Positions 1 through 5,502 are shown, counted from the stretch's first letter. The stretch: DNA of 5,565 nucleotides from an uncultured Roseiflexaceae bacterium (GCA_937974195.1 CALJIC010000001.1:1-5565); one strand, 5' to 3'. Notes: a model not told the origin generated them from the letters alone. Translations and numbers: made by a program.

Positions 1-863
1 TGGGGGCCGCGAAGGGCTCCTCGCTCGCCGATCTCGCCTCCGGCCTCGTGCGCTGGGCCGCCGAGCAGGGCCGCGCCGACGAGCTGCTCCTGGGCGCGCT
101 CGACCTGCGGCCGGATAGCGCGCAGCTCCGCGAGCTCGCGGCCGAGGCCGGCCTGGCGACGGTCGAGCTCGGCGCTGAGACGGACGCCGCGGCGGCCCAG
201 GCGATCCTGCAGACGGGCGATGCCTGGATGGCCCACATGCACGTCGCGGCCCAGGCGGTCTGCCGGGTCGAGATCCGCGGCGGCACGGGTCTCGCCACCG
301 GCTTCCTCGTCGGCCCGGACCTGGTGCTCACCGCGCACTCGGCGATCGTGGACGCGGGCGGCGACGTGCAGCTGCGCTTCGGCTACCGCCGCTCGTCGGG
401 CAGCGGCGCGGTGGCCCAGGGCAGCGCGTACCGGCTCGCGCCCGACTGGCTGGTGGACTTCAGCCCGGTCGACGCGCTCGACTTCGCGCTGCTGCGGGTC
501 GATGGCGCGCCCGGCGATGATCCGGCGGACGGCGGGAGCGGCGCGCGCCGCTGGCTGGTGAATGTGGTGGGCGCGCCGCCGGCGCCGGGGAGCCCGCTGG
601 CCTGCATCCAGCACCCGGAGGGCGGGCCGCTCAAGATCGCCTTCGAGCTCGACAGCGTCGTCGCGGTGGACGAGCCGAAGGCGCGGCTCACCTACCGGCT
701 CGACACGCGCCCCGGCTCGAGTGGCGCCCCGGTCCTGAACGAGCGCGCCGAGCTCGTTGCCCTGCACACCAGGCGGCTCGACTCCTCGCCGGACCTGAAA
801 CAGGGCACGCTCGTCGCCGCGATCTTCGCCCGGCCGAAGGTGCGCGCGGCGCTCGAGGGCTGA
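1..863 (+). CDS. EAD1-trypsin-like serine peptidase fusion (5' partial)
   Basis: The frame is open from the left edge (first full codon at 3), so the true start lies outside the window; the GTG at 48 is internal. The opening residues (LASGLVRWAAEQGRADELL, then RPDSAQLRELA) match the C-terminal helices of effector-associated domain 1 (EAD1), an adaptor that tethers effectors to partners carrying the same domain in bacterial conflict systems. From about nt 280 a trypsin-fold domain follows: GFLVGPDLVLT beta strand, Asp motif LDFALLRV (Asp 480-482) and nucleophile motif PGSSGAPV (Ser 720-722), then ELVALHTRR. No signal peptide is visible in the part present, so a cytosolic protein is inferred. 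The oddity is the His motif: it reads LTAHSAI where relatives have LTNHHV or LTAAHC, placing His (336-338) one residue early and Ser at the usual catalytic position. The enzyme may be inactive or have a one-residue deletion that still presents the His. Family is fairly sure; activity is not. Confidence 0.8.
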   Translation, partial: GAAKGSSLADLASGLVRWAAEQGRADELLLGALDLRPDSAQLRELAAEAGLATVELGAETDAAAAQAILQTGDAWMAHMHVAAQAVCRVEIRGGTGLATGFLVGPDLVLTAHSAIVDAGGDVQLRFGYRRSSGSGAVAQGSAYRLAPDWLVDFSPVDALDFALLRVDGAPGDDPADGGSGARRWLVNVVGAPPAPGSPLACIQHPEGGPLKIAFELDSVVAVDEPKARLTYRLDTRPGSSGAPVLNERAELVALHTRRLDSSPDLKQGTLVAAIFARPKVRAALEG

Positions 864-885
864 CCGAGAGACACAGGAGCGACAC

Positions 886-1380
886 ATGGCGGATGACCGG
901 CCGGATGCGGCCGAGGTGATCGCACGTATCCGCATGACGAACGCCCAGCTCGACCGGCTCCTGCTGGGGGTGGGCGTCGCGCGGCTGAACCAGCCCGGCG
1001 CCGTGGGCATCTGGTCTGTCAAAGACGTGATCAGCCACATCGCGTTCTGGGAGCGCTATGCGGTGCGGATTCTCCAGGCGATCCGGCGCGGCGAGACGCC
1101 CGATACGGCGGCGGAGGATGAGACCGAGGTGCGCAACGCGAGCGTCGTCGCCCAGTACTACCTCCAGCCGTGGTCGCGCGTGCTCGCCAGCTGGCACGAG
1201 GCCAGGGACGAGCTGATCGAGGAGCTGGCCGGCTTCTCGGCGGAGGAACTCAACAGCCCCGACCGCTACCCGTGGCGCGAGGGGCGGCCCCTGCTGCAGT
1301 TGATCGCCGGCAGCTCCTACGAGCACGAGCAGGAGCACTACGATCAGATCCGCGCCTGGCTGGCGCGCAGCTCCGATTGA
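886..1380 (+). CDS. DinB-like / DfsB-ClbS-type four-helix bundle protein
   Basis: This complete 164-residue protein has the normal length for the DinB/YfiT superfamily. Helix 1 (about 8-32) is followed by the hallmark WSVKDVISHIAFWE (43-56), and the C-terminal helix has SYEHEQEHYDQI (144-155). His51, His147 and His151 sit where the family's metal-binding His triad lies. Members bind a divalent metal and act as thiol-dependent transferases or hydrolases, and the DfsB/ClbS branch includes a colibactin self-protection hydrolase. The WSVKD and YEH..EH motifs point to that DinB_2 type branch, but the substrate cannot be read from sequence. No export signal is seen, so it should be cytosolic. The ATG is preceded by AGGAG (875-879) with 6-nt spacing, and the gene starts 22 nt after the EAD1-trypsin stop, suggesting one transcript. 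The fold is confident; a role in detoxification or stress defence is inference. Confidence 0.88.
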   Translation: MADDRPDAAEVIARIRMTNAQLDRLLLGVGVARLNQPGAVGIWSVKDVISHIAFWERYAVRILQAIRRGETPDTAAEDETEVRNASVVAQYYLQPWSRVLASWHEARDELIEELAGFSAEELNSPDRYPWREGRPLLQLIAGSSYEHEQEHYDQIRAWLARSSD

Positions 1381-1397
1381 TACGGCGGGGAAGATGT

Positions 1398-1411
1398 TGC
1401 GGCAGGCCGCA
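1398..1411. repeat. Small GC hairpin after the DinB-like gene
   Basis: TGCGG and CCGCA pair around a CAGG loop 18 nt after the stop codon. It overlaps GGCCGCAGGCC (1405-1415), whose core recurs in the hairpin at the right end of the window. No T run follows, so it is a poor intrinsic terminator by itself. It may be a fragment of the same palindromic repeat family. Confidence 0.35.
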
Positions 1412-1460
1412 GGCCGTTCCGACGGACAGTGCGGTTAGGACGTGCGGCCAGTGTGCTGAG

Positions 1461-1503
1461 GCATGACAACGGGCGAGCGAGAGGAAGAGGCACTCCTTGC
1501 GGG
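1461..1503 (+). repeat. Repeat module A, left copy
   Basis: It consists of GCATGACAACGGGC (1461-1474), 20 variable nt, then CCTTGCGGG (1495-1503). The same two blocks in the same order and orientation, with 13 of 14 and 9 of 9 identical bases and a 21-nt gap, occur at 5503-5546. The two conserved blocks at nearly fixed spacing argue against chance. It lies just upstream of module B and the two may form one composite element. Confidence 0.5.
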
Positions 1504-1510
1504 GATGGTT

Positions 1511-1536
1511 CGGAAGGGGCTGCACAGCCCCTTCCG
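1511..1536. repeat. Perfect 12-bp inverted repeat (hairpin)
   Basis: CGGAAGGGGCTG (1511-1522) is the exact reverse complement of CAGCCCCTTCCG (1525-1536), with only CA between, so a real hairpin would open a few pairs at the tip. The right arm belongs to module B, while the left arm is absent from the right-hand copy of module B. The palindrome is therefore specific to this locus. No T run follows, so it is not a classic terminator. Confidence 0.65.
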
Positions 1537-1603
1537 GCGGGGGAGAGCGTGAGAGGGGGCGCAACCCCTCTCGCCCTCAAGCACGCAGTAACCGCACCGC
1601 GTA
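1519..1603 (+). repeat. Repeat module B, left copy (inverted partner at 5377-5461)
   Basis: These 85 nt align without gaps to the reverse complement of 5377-5461, with 73 matches and 12 mismatches by hand count. Conserved blocks are 1519-1525, 1527-1549, 1551-1558, 1568-1581 and 1591-1603. Ten of the 12 differences fall in two 9-nt blocks (1559-1567 and 1582-1590). GAGAGGGG and CCCCTCTC (1551-1558 and 1565-1572) form an 8-bp stem with a GCGCAA loop. The element ends 30 nt before the DUF4180 start codon and probably lies in its leader. Confidence 0.75.
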
Positions 1604-1620
1604 ACCGCTGTAAAAGAAGA

Positions 1621-1625
1621 AAGGA
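1621..1625 (+). promoter_or_regulatory. Ribosome binding site that fixes the DUF4180 start
   Basis: AAGGA sits 7 nt before the ATG at 1633 within the purine-rich run AAAAGAAGAAAGGAA. The alternative in-frame start at 1429 has no such site, so 1633 is preferred. Confidence 0.7.
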
Positions 1626-1632
1626 ATCACCA

Positions 1633-1995
1633 ATGCAGCTGAGGCTGGTCGAGGAGAGCGGCGTGGCGTTCGTAGAGGGCGTGCCCGGCGAGGCGTTCAT
1701 GGCCGCGGCCGAGGATGTCAGCCGCGTGATCGAGGTCTGCTTCGCCGAGGGGGCCGCGGCCGCGCTCCTCTACGCGGCGAACCTGCCGCCGGCCTTCTTC
1801 GACCTCAGCTCCGGGCAAGCGGGGACGATACTGCAGAAGCTGAGGAACTACGGCATCCGCCTCGCGGTCGTCGGCGGCGATGCGGCTGCCCCCACCGCCC
1901 GCTTCCGCGAGATGGAGGCCGAGGAGCGGCGCGGCGGCCAGTTCGGGCTCTTCGAGACGCGCGAGGCCGCCGCAGGCTGGCTCGCCCGCCCGTAG
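1633..1995 (+). CDS. DUF4180 domain-containing protein
   Basis: This 120-residue protein is about the usual length for a stand-alone DUF4180 protein. The family signature is clear in the centre: FFDLSSGQAGTILQK (55-69), then RNYGIRLAVVGG (71-82), followed by a conserved-type segment in which an acidic/basic stretch (92-102) leads to FGLFETREAAAGWL (104-117). The usual EsNrG-like motif appears as EERRGG (97-102), a modest departure. The biochemical role of DUF4180 is unknown to me. No signal peptide or membrane segment is present, so it should be a soluble cytosolic alpha/beta protein. It starts 252 nt after the DinB-like gene with a repeat element in between, so it is probably a separate transcription unit or weakly coupled. 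An intrinsic-terminator-like hairpin lies about 220 nt downstream. The start at 1633 was chosen for the ribosome binding site and the family's usual N-terminus. Confidence 0.87.
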   Translation: MQLRLVEESGVAFVEGVPGEAFMAAAEDVSRVIEVCFAEGAAAALLYAANLPPAFFDLSSGQAGTILQKLRNYGIRLAVVGGDAAAPTARFREMEAEERRGGQFGLFETREAAAGWLARP

Positions 1996-2022
1996 CCCTG
2001 CCCACCATCCCCTGGGACCTCC

Positions 2023-2043
2023 GCCTGCTGGCTACACGCAGGC
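2023..2043 (+). terminator. Weak hairpin after the DUF4180 gene
   Basis: GCCTGC (2023-2028) and GCAGGC (2038-2043) form a 6-bp stem with a 9-nt loop, 28 nt after the stop codon. No T run follows, so at best it could stabilise the 3' end or pause transcription. Confidence 0.25.
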
Positions 2044-2214
2044 CGGCCGCTAGCGCCGCCCCACCCTTCTCTCCTCTGCTGCGAAGCGGCAGATGAAGGC
2101 AGCGTGGGGCGCGAATCTTCCCCTCACCACACCTCGGAGCGAGCCGCCATGTGCTCGCCGAAGATCGGCCGACGAAGGAATCGGCAGATCCCCCCATGAA
2201 TTTCGTACCCTAAT

Positions 2215-2249
2215 CCTTCTCTGTAGCGATTATACATTGAAGGTTTTTT
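2215..2249 (+). terminator. Intrinsic-terminator-like hairpin with T6 tail
   Basis: CCTTC (2215-2219) pairs with GAAGG (2239-2243). Inside, after a 2x2 internal loop, TGTA (2222-2225) pairs with TACA (2233-2236) around a 7-nt loop. Six Ts follow at once (2244-2249). Such a T run directly after a stem is notable in GC-rich DNA. The stem is short and not GC-rich, so efficiency is uncertain. It could end the DUF4180 transcript, or act as an attenuator if transcription of the surface-protein gene starts further upstream. Confidence 0.45.
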
Positions 2250-2273
2250 CCAAGGTGCGATAGGGCCCACAGC

Positions 2274-2293
2274 CGGACGCTGGCGGACGCTGG
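2274..2293 (+). repeat. Perfect 10-bp tandem duplication
   Basis: CGGACGCTGG occurs twice back to back (2274-2283 and 2284-2293), about 200 nt upstream of the surface-protein start codon. It could be a slippage duplication or two adjacent protein-binding sites on the same face of the helix, since 10 bp is close to one helical turn. Its function is unknown. Confidence 0.55.
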
Positions 2294-2471
2294 AGGGGAG
2301 GGGGTTCGTGCCGGACAGCACTCGCCCTAAAAGCCGCCGGACGATCGCCGCTAGCTTTGGCGGTCGCTCCGTGATCGAGCGGTTGGGATCCTGCGCATAC
2401 TGGTCGCACGCGCCCAGTGTCGGGTGCGCTGGATGAGGGATTTCCCGCTTCGCACCGGGCTACGCACACAC

Positions 2472-2478
2472 AAAGGAG
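2472..2478 (+). promoter_or_regulatory. Ribosome binding site that fixes the surface-protein start
   Basis: AAAGGAG lies 8 nt before the ATG at 2487. The in-frame ATG at 2424 lacks a good site, and starting there would put 21 residues in front of a textbook signal peptide. Confidence 0.8.
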
Positions 2479-2486
2479 ATCGCTCA

Positions 2487-5306
2487 ATGGGACGACTACT
2501 CAGAGCCGGAATGCTAACCGCACTCATCGTGGGTCTCTTCGGCCTCATAGGCCTGGCCCGCGCACACCCAGTTGAGATTGACAGCAACAACACTGAGTGG
2601 GAGAGTGTCAGCTCTCAGCCGCCGAACAAGGATAACGTCGGTTTCATCGCTCGCAATAGCGCCGGGCAGGGCCAGTTCTTCTGGCGCGACGCGAAGGGCG
2701 ACCACCGTATCGTCCAGACCACCACGATTACCGAGGTGGTCGAGGTCGATATGACCCAGGTGCGCGTGACCGGCGACGCAGAAAATCTGTCGTTCTTCAT
2801 CCAGCTTTCTGGGGTCTCCAATGTCAATCACACGCGGCAGAGCCCGGCTCCCGCGGACCTGCCGCAGGTCCAGATCGCGATCGACCGGGCCCCGGGCGGT
2901 GAGACCACGCTGGTTTCGCCGGCCAGCTCTTCCGTGACCATCGCCGCGCCGTGGGAGTACCTGATCCGGACGGACTTCGCGGGCGAGGCCTCCACACCTA
3001 CACTGACCAACGGCCTCACCGCTAACAAGGCGGCGCCGCTCGTGTACTCCGATGCGTCGACGAGAGAGGTAATAGGGGATGCGATCATCAGCGATGTCTC
3101 CAACGTGGTGGAGATCAAGGTGCCCTGGTCGGCGATCGGCGGGTTCCCGACCGAGGCGCTGCGCTTCACAGTGGTGACGCTGCGCACCAGCGGCGCAACC
3201 CCCGCGGACGGCGTGGCATCCAACATCCTCGACACGATCTCGCCCTCCTACCCGCCCGGCGACACCACCGACGTGACCAACACGCTGGCCGAGCTGCAGG
3301 ACAACGACATCGACTACTCGTTCAGCGTGCACTTCGAGCAGGACCCGCCGGTCAGCAGCCAGGCGGCCGGTGACGTCTACTCGCCGCTGCTGGTGACCGA
3401 GGTCGGCCTGTATCCGGCGACGAGCGACGCCGCGACGGACGGCAGCTCGATCCTGCAGTGGATCGAGATCACCAACGTGTCGGAGACCGCGCTCACGGCG
3501 GCCCAGGTGAGCAGCTACAAGGTCGGCGACGCGCCGCAGCGCGTCAGCAACGAGGCCATGCGCCATCTGCCCAGCGTGGCGCTGGCTCCCGGCGAGTCGC
3601 TGATCATCGCCCGCAACAAAGCCTCGTTCACAGGTGTGTACACGGGCGTGGATGCGAGCAAGGTGTACGACGCTAGCGGGCTTACTCCTTACGCTAACTG
3701 GGGATCGACTACAGCTGATCTGAGCCTGACCGCGACGGCGCCCGACGGCGGGACGATCTCCGACCAGGTCGTGCTGCTGGACGAGAGCGACACGATTGTC
3801 GACATGGTCGAGTACGGCAGCGGCACGCTCACCTCTCCGTACCCCAACCACGGGACAGTGCTGGTGCCGTTCGTCCCCGGCGTGGACGGCTCGGGGAACC
3901 CTCGGATCCAGCTCGCGAAGGACACCTCGATCCAGCGCTGTCTGATCACCCGCGACACCAACAACAATGACCCGGCCAATCCAGACTGGCTGGTGACGAC
4001 GAGCAAGGCGGAGGAGACGCCGTTGGCTGGCTGCCAAGTGGCTGACGTCTCCGTCACGGTGAGCGGCCCGCAGAGCATCGTGGTCAACCCGTCGACCGCT
4101 GTCCAGCAGGAGTATGTGATCAACTACTTCAACGCCGCCCTGGAGGCGTCGGATGTGGTGATCACCGATATGCTGCCGAGCGGCATGCAGTACGTCGCGG
4201 GCTCGACCCAGAGCACGCCGGCGGGCGTCGGCGAGCCGGCGGTGAGCATGGTTGGCGGGCGCGTCCGGCTGGTGTGGAACGTCGGCACTGTGGCGGCGGG
4301 CGGCAGCGGCCAGATCTCGTTCCGGACCTCGGTCCCGGCCAACACATCGGGCAGCTCGTCGCACGACGCGGCGATCAGCACGACGACCGACGAGCTGACG
4401 CCGGCGCTCGCGAACAACACCTTCAGCCTGCCGGTCACCTACAGCACGGAGCCGGTGGTCGACGTCAGCGTCTCCAAGAGCCTGGTGACGACCGGCGCCA
4501 ACCCGAGCCGGCTGTACCCCGGCGGCCAGGTGGTCTACCGCATCGTCTTCTCGAACATCGGCACGAAGGAGGCCAGCGGCGTCACGCTGCTGCACACTCT
4601 TCCCGCGGGCCTGACCTACCTCAGCAACTCGCGCAACTTCATGGCTGACGCGGCGGTGCCGGGCAACATCAGGCTGACGGTGCCCACACCGCTTGCGCCG
4701 GGCGCCTCCGAAACCGTCGACCTGGTCTTTGCCATCAACCCGGGCCTGTCGGCCGGCTCGACCATCCCGGCGACCACGGTCACCATCTCGTCCGTCACGA
4801 CGCCGGAGATCAACGCCGCCAACAACACGGCGACGACGCCGGCGCTGACGCTGGGCGAGCCCCCGACGGCCCTTGAGCTGGCTGACCTGGCTGTGTCGGT
4901 GGAGGTGAAGGACGATTCGAACGCTGTGCCGGGCGGCTACATCGTGTACACCGTCACCTACGCCAACAACGGCCAGGGGGACGCCTTCGACGTCACACTG
5001 GTGAACTCCTTCTCGTCCAGCCTGGAGTACGAGAGCAACTCGCAGCAGTGGCCGGCCACGAACACGGCGCCGAACCAGGTCACGCTGAGCCTGCCGCCGG
5101 TGCCGTCCGGCGCGAGCGGGAGTGTCGACATCACCTTCAGGGTCAAGGCCGATGTCGAGCCAGGGACGGTGGTGACGAACGAGGTCCTGATCGCGACCGG
5201 CAGCGCCGAGTCCCGGCTCGATAACAACGTTGTGAGCGCCCCGGAGACGACGATCTCCGAGCCGCTCTTCCGGGTCTACTTCCCGGTCACGTACAACGGT
5301 AAGTAG
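2487..5306 (+). CDS. Exported multidomain surface protein: DOMON-like, LTD, three DUF11 repeats
   Basis: This 939-residue protein begins with a Sec signal peptide: positive start (MGRLLR), hydrophobic core 7-24 and ARA at 24-26, suggesting cleavage before His27. Residues 27 to about 295 form a beta-rich region resembling DOMON/CBM9-like modules of Chloroflexota exoproteins (FFWRDAKGDHR, GDAENLSFFIQLSG, VVEIKVPWSAIGG). Residues 300-516 are a lamin-tail domain: LLVTEVG, QWIEITNVSE, LAPGESLIIARNK, VLLDESDTIVDMVEYG, closing with RDTNNND and PLAGC. Three DUF11 beta-sandwich repeats follow, at about 518-655 (ADVSVTV), 657-797 (VDVSVSKSL) and 799-923 (ADLAVSVEV), each with a YxI/VxxxN-type strand and an LP or equivalent turn. 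The tail RVYFPVTYNGK ends the protein; there is no LPXTG motif and no C-terminal transmembrane helix. Only Cys485 and Cys516 exist in the chain. A structural or adhesive role outside the membrane is inferred; no catalytic site is seen. It appears monocistronic, with terminator-like hairpins on both sides. Confidence 0.9.
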   Translation: MGRLLRAGMLTALIVGLFGLIGLARAHPVEIDSNNTEWESVSSQPPNKDNVGFIARNSAGQGQFFWRDAKGDHRIVQTTTITEVVEVDMTQVRVTGDAENLSFFIQLSGVSNVNHTRQSPAPADLPQVQIAIDRAPGGETTLVSPASSSVTIAAPWEYLIRTDFAGEASTPTLTNGLTANKAAPLVYSDASTREVIGDAIISDVSNVVEIKVPWSAIGGFPTEALRFTVVTLRTSGATPADGVASNILDTISPSYPPGDTTDVTNTLAELQDNDIDYSFSVHFEQDPPVSSQAAGDVYSPLLVTEVGLYPATSDAATDGSSILQWIEITNVSETALTAAQVSSYKVGDAPQRVSNEAMRHLPSVALAPGESLIIARNKASFTGVYTGVDASKVYDASGLTPYANWGSTTADLSLTATAPDGGTISDQVVLLDESDTIVDMVEYGSGTLTSPYPNHGTVLVPFVPGVDGSGNPRIQLAKDTSIQRCLITRDTNNNDPANPDWLVTTSKAEETPLAGCQVADVSVTVSGPQSIVVNPSTAVQQEYVINYFNAALEASDVVITDMLPSGMQYVAGSTQSTPAGVGEPAVSMVGGRVRLVWNVGTVAAGGSGQISFRTSVPANTSGSSSHDAAISTTTDELTPALANNTFSLPVTYSTEPVVDVSVSKSLVTTGANPSRLYPGGQVVYRIVFSNIGTKEASGVTLLHTLPAGLTYLSNSRNFMADAAVPGNIRLTVPTPLAPGASETVDLVFAINPGLSAGSTIPATTVTISSVTTPEINAANNTATTPALTLGEPPTALELADLAVSVEVKDDSNAVPGGYIVYTVTYANNGQGDAFDVTLVNSFSSSLEYESNSQQWPATNTAPNQVTLSLPPVPSGASGSVDITFRVKADVEPGTVVTNEVLIATGSAESRLDNNVVSAPETTISEPLFRVYFPVTYNGK

Positions 5307-5326
5307 CAGCTCGCGCGTACACACGA

Positions 5327-5359
5327 GGGCGGCGCTGGCATAGCCGGCGCCGCCCTTCT
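5327..5359 (+). terminator. Strong GC hairpin, probable terminator of the surface-protein gene
   Basis: Thirteen bases (5327-5339) pair with 5343-5355 around an ATA loop, with twelve Watson-Crick pairs and one T-G wobble. The stem starts 21 nt after the TAG stop and is followed by TTCTCTGT, a weak pyrimidine-rich tail. Stem strength and position fit an intrinsic terminator, although the T run is imperfect. Confidence 0.75.
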
Positions 5360-5376
5360 CTGTGATAACAGTGAGG

Positions 5377-5461
5377 TACGCGGTGCGGTCAGAGCGCCCT
5401 TGAGGGCGAGAGTGGCCGCTGCCCCTCTCGCGCTCTCCCCCGCCGGAAGGGGCAGTGCAGC
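5377..5461 (-). repeat. Repeat module B, right copy (inverted)
   Basis: This is the reverse complement partner of 1519-1603, with 85 nt aligned without gaps and about 86% identical. The longest identical block is 23 nt (5431-5453). The hairpin is kept although the loop region differs: GCGAGAG (5406-5412) pairs with CTCTCGC (5425-5431), with GG/CC pairs further in. It starts 18 nt after the tail of the terminator hairpin. Confidence 0.75.
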
Positions 5462-5502
5462 GCATCAGTCTGTGCCTGGGGGACGGGCATCGGTGTCGGT
5501 GG

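Larger units (their letters stand above)
1381..1632. other. Repeat-filled spacer between DinB-like and DUF4180 genes
   Basis: This 252-nt stretch holds no convincing gene. It contains, in order, a small GC hairpin (1398-1411), repeat module A (1461-1503), a perfect 12-bp inverted repeat (1511-1536) and repeat module B (1519-1603), which ends just before the ribosome binding site of the next gene. An open frame from 1429 runs into the DUF4180 gene, but its extra residues are translated repeat sequence and it has no ribosome binding site. No sigma70-type promoter stands out. Confidence 0.7.
1996..2486. other. Long gene-free region before the surface-protein gene
   Basis: No coding region is supported in these 491 nt. 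The first part is GC-rich with two small hairpins: GCCTGC with GCAGGC (2023-2043) and TCTGCTGC with GCGGCAGA (2075-2093, loop GAA). An AT-rich island around 2196-2250 contains a terminator-like hairpin with a T run. After it come a 10-bp tandem duplication (2274-2293) and GC-rich sequence that may form further stems, for example GATCGCC with GGCGGTC (2343-2365). The promoter of the surface-protein gene should lie here, but no convincing -35/-10 pair was found. Confidence 0.6.

Noticed and set aside
48..50. GTG as the start of the EAD1-trypsin gene
   Set aside because: The frame is open to the window edge and the EAD1-like residues already begin before it, so it is internal.
688..1338. 216-codon minus-strand frame opposite the DinB-like gene
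   Set aside because: It is antisense to two well-supported genes, has low-complexity Arg-rich translation and no family match.
1461..1603. CRISPR-like array or known riboswitch
   Set aside because: There is only one copy of each module per locus, with no regular repeat-spacer pattern, and no cas genes. The 5' leaders do not match the conserved cores of c-di-GMP, TPP or cobalamin riboswitches that I know.
1429..1632. Longer N-terminus for the DUF4180 protein
   Set aside because: The extra 68 residues translate the palindromic repeat sequence and have no family similarity; 1633 has a proper ribosome binding site.
2229..2234. Perfect TATAAT on the minus strand as a promoter -10
   Set aside because: No matching -35 element at a suitable distance and no minus-strand gene downstream. 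The bases are part of the terminator-like hairpin.
2424..2486. Upstream in-frame ATG for the surface protein
   Set aside because: It has no good ribosome binding site and would add 21 residues before a complete signal peptide; 2487 has AAAGGAG at 8 nt.
2514..5465. A 983-codon open frame on the minus strand opposite the surface-protein gene
   Set aside because: Its translation is rich in Arg, His, Val and Asp with no recognisable domain, and it is nearly fully antisense to a clear multidomain protein. Strong GC bias at codon third positions removes stops in this frame.
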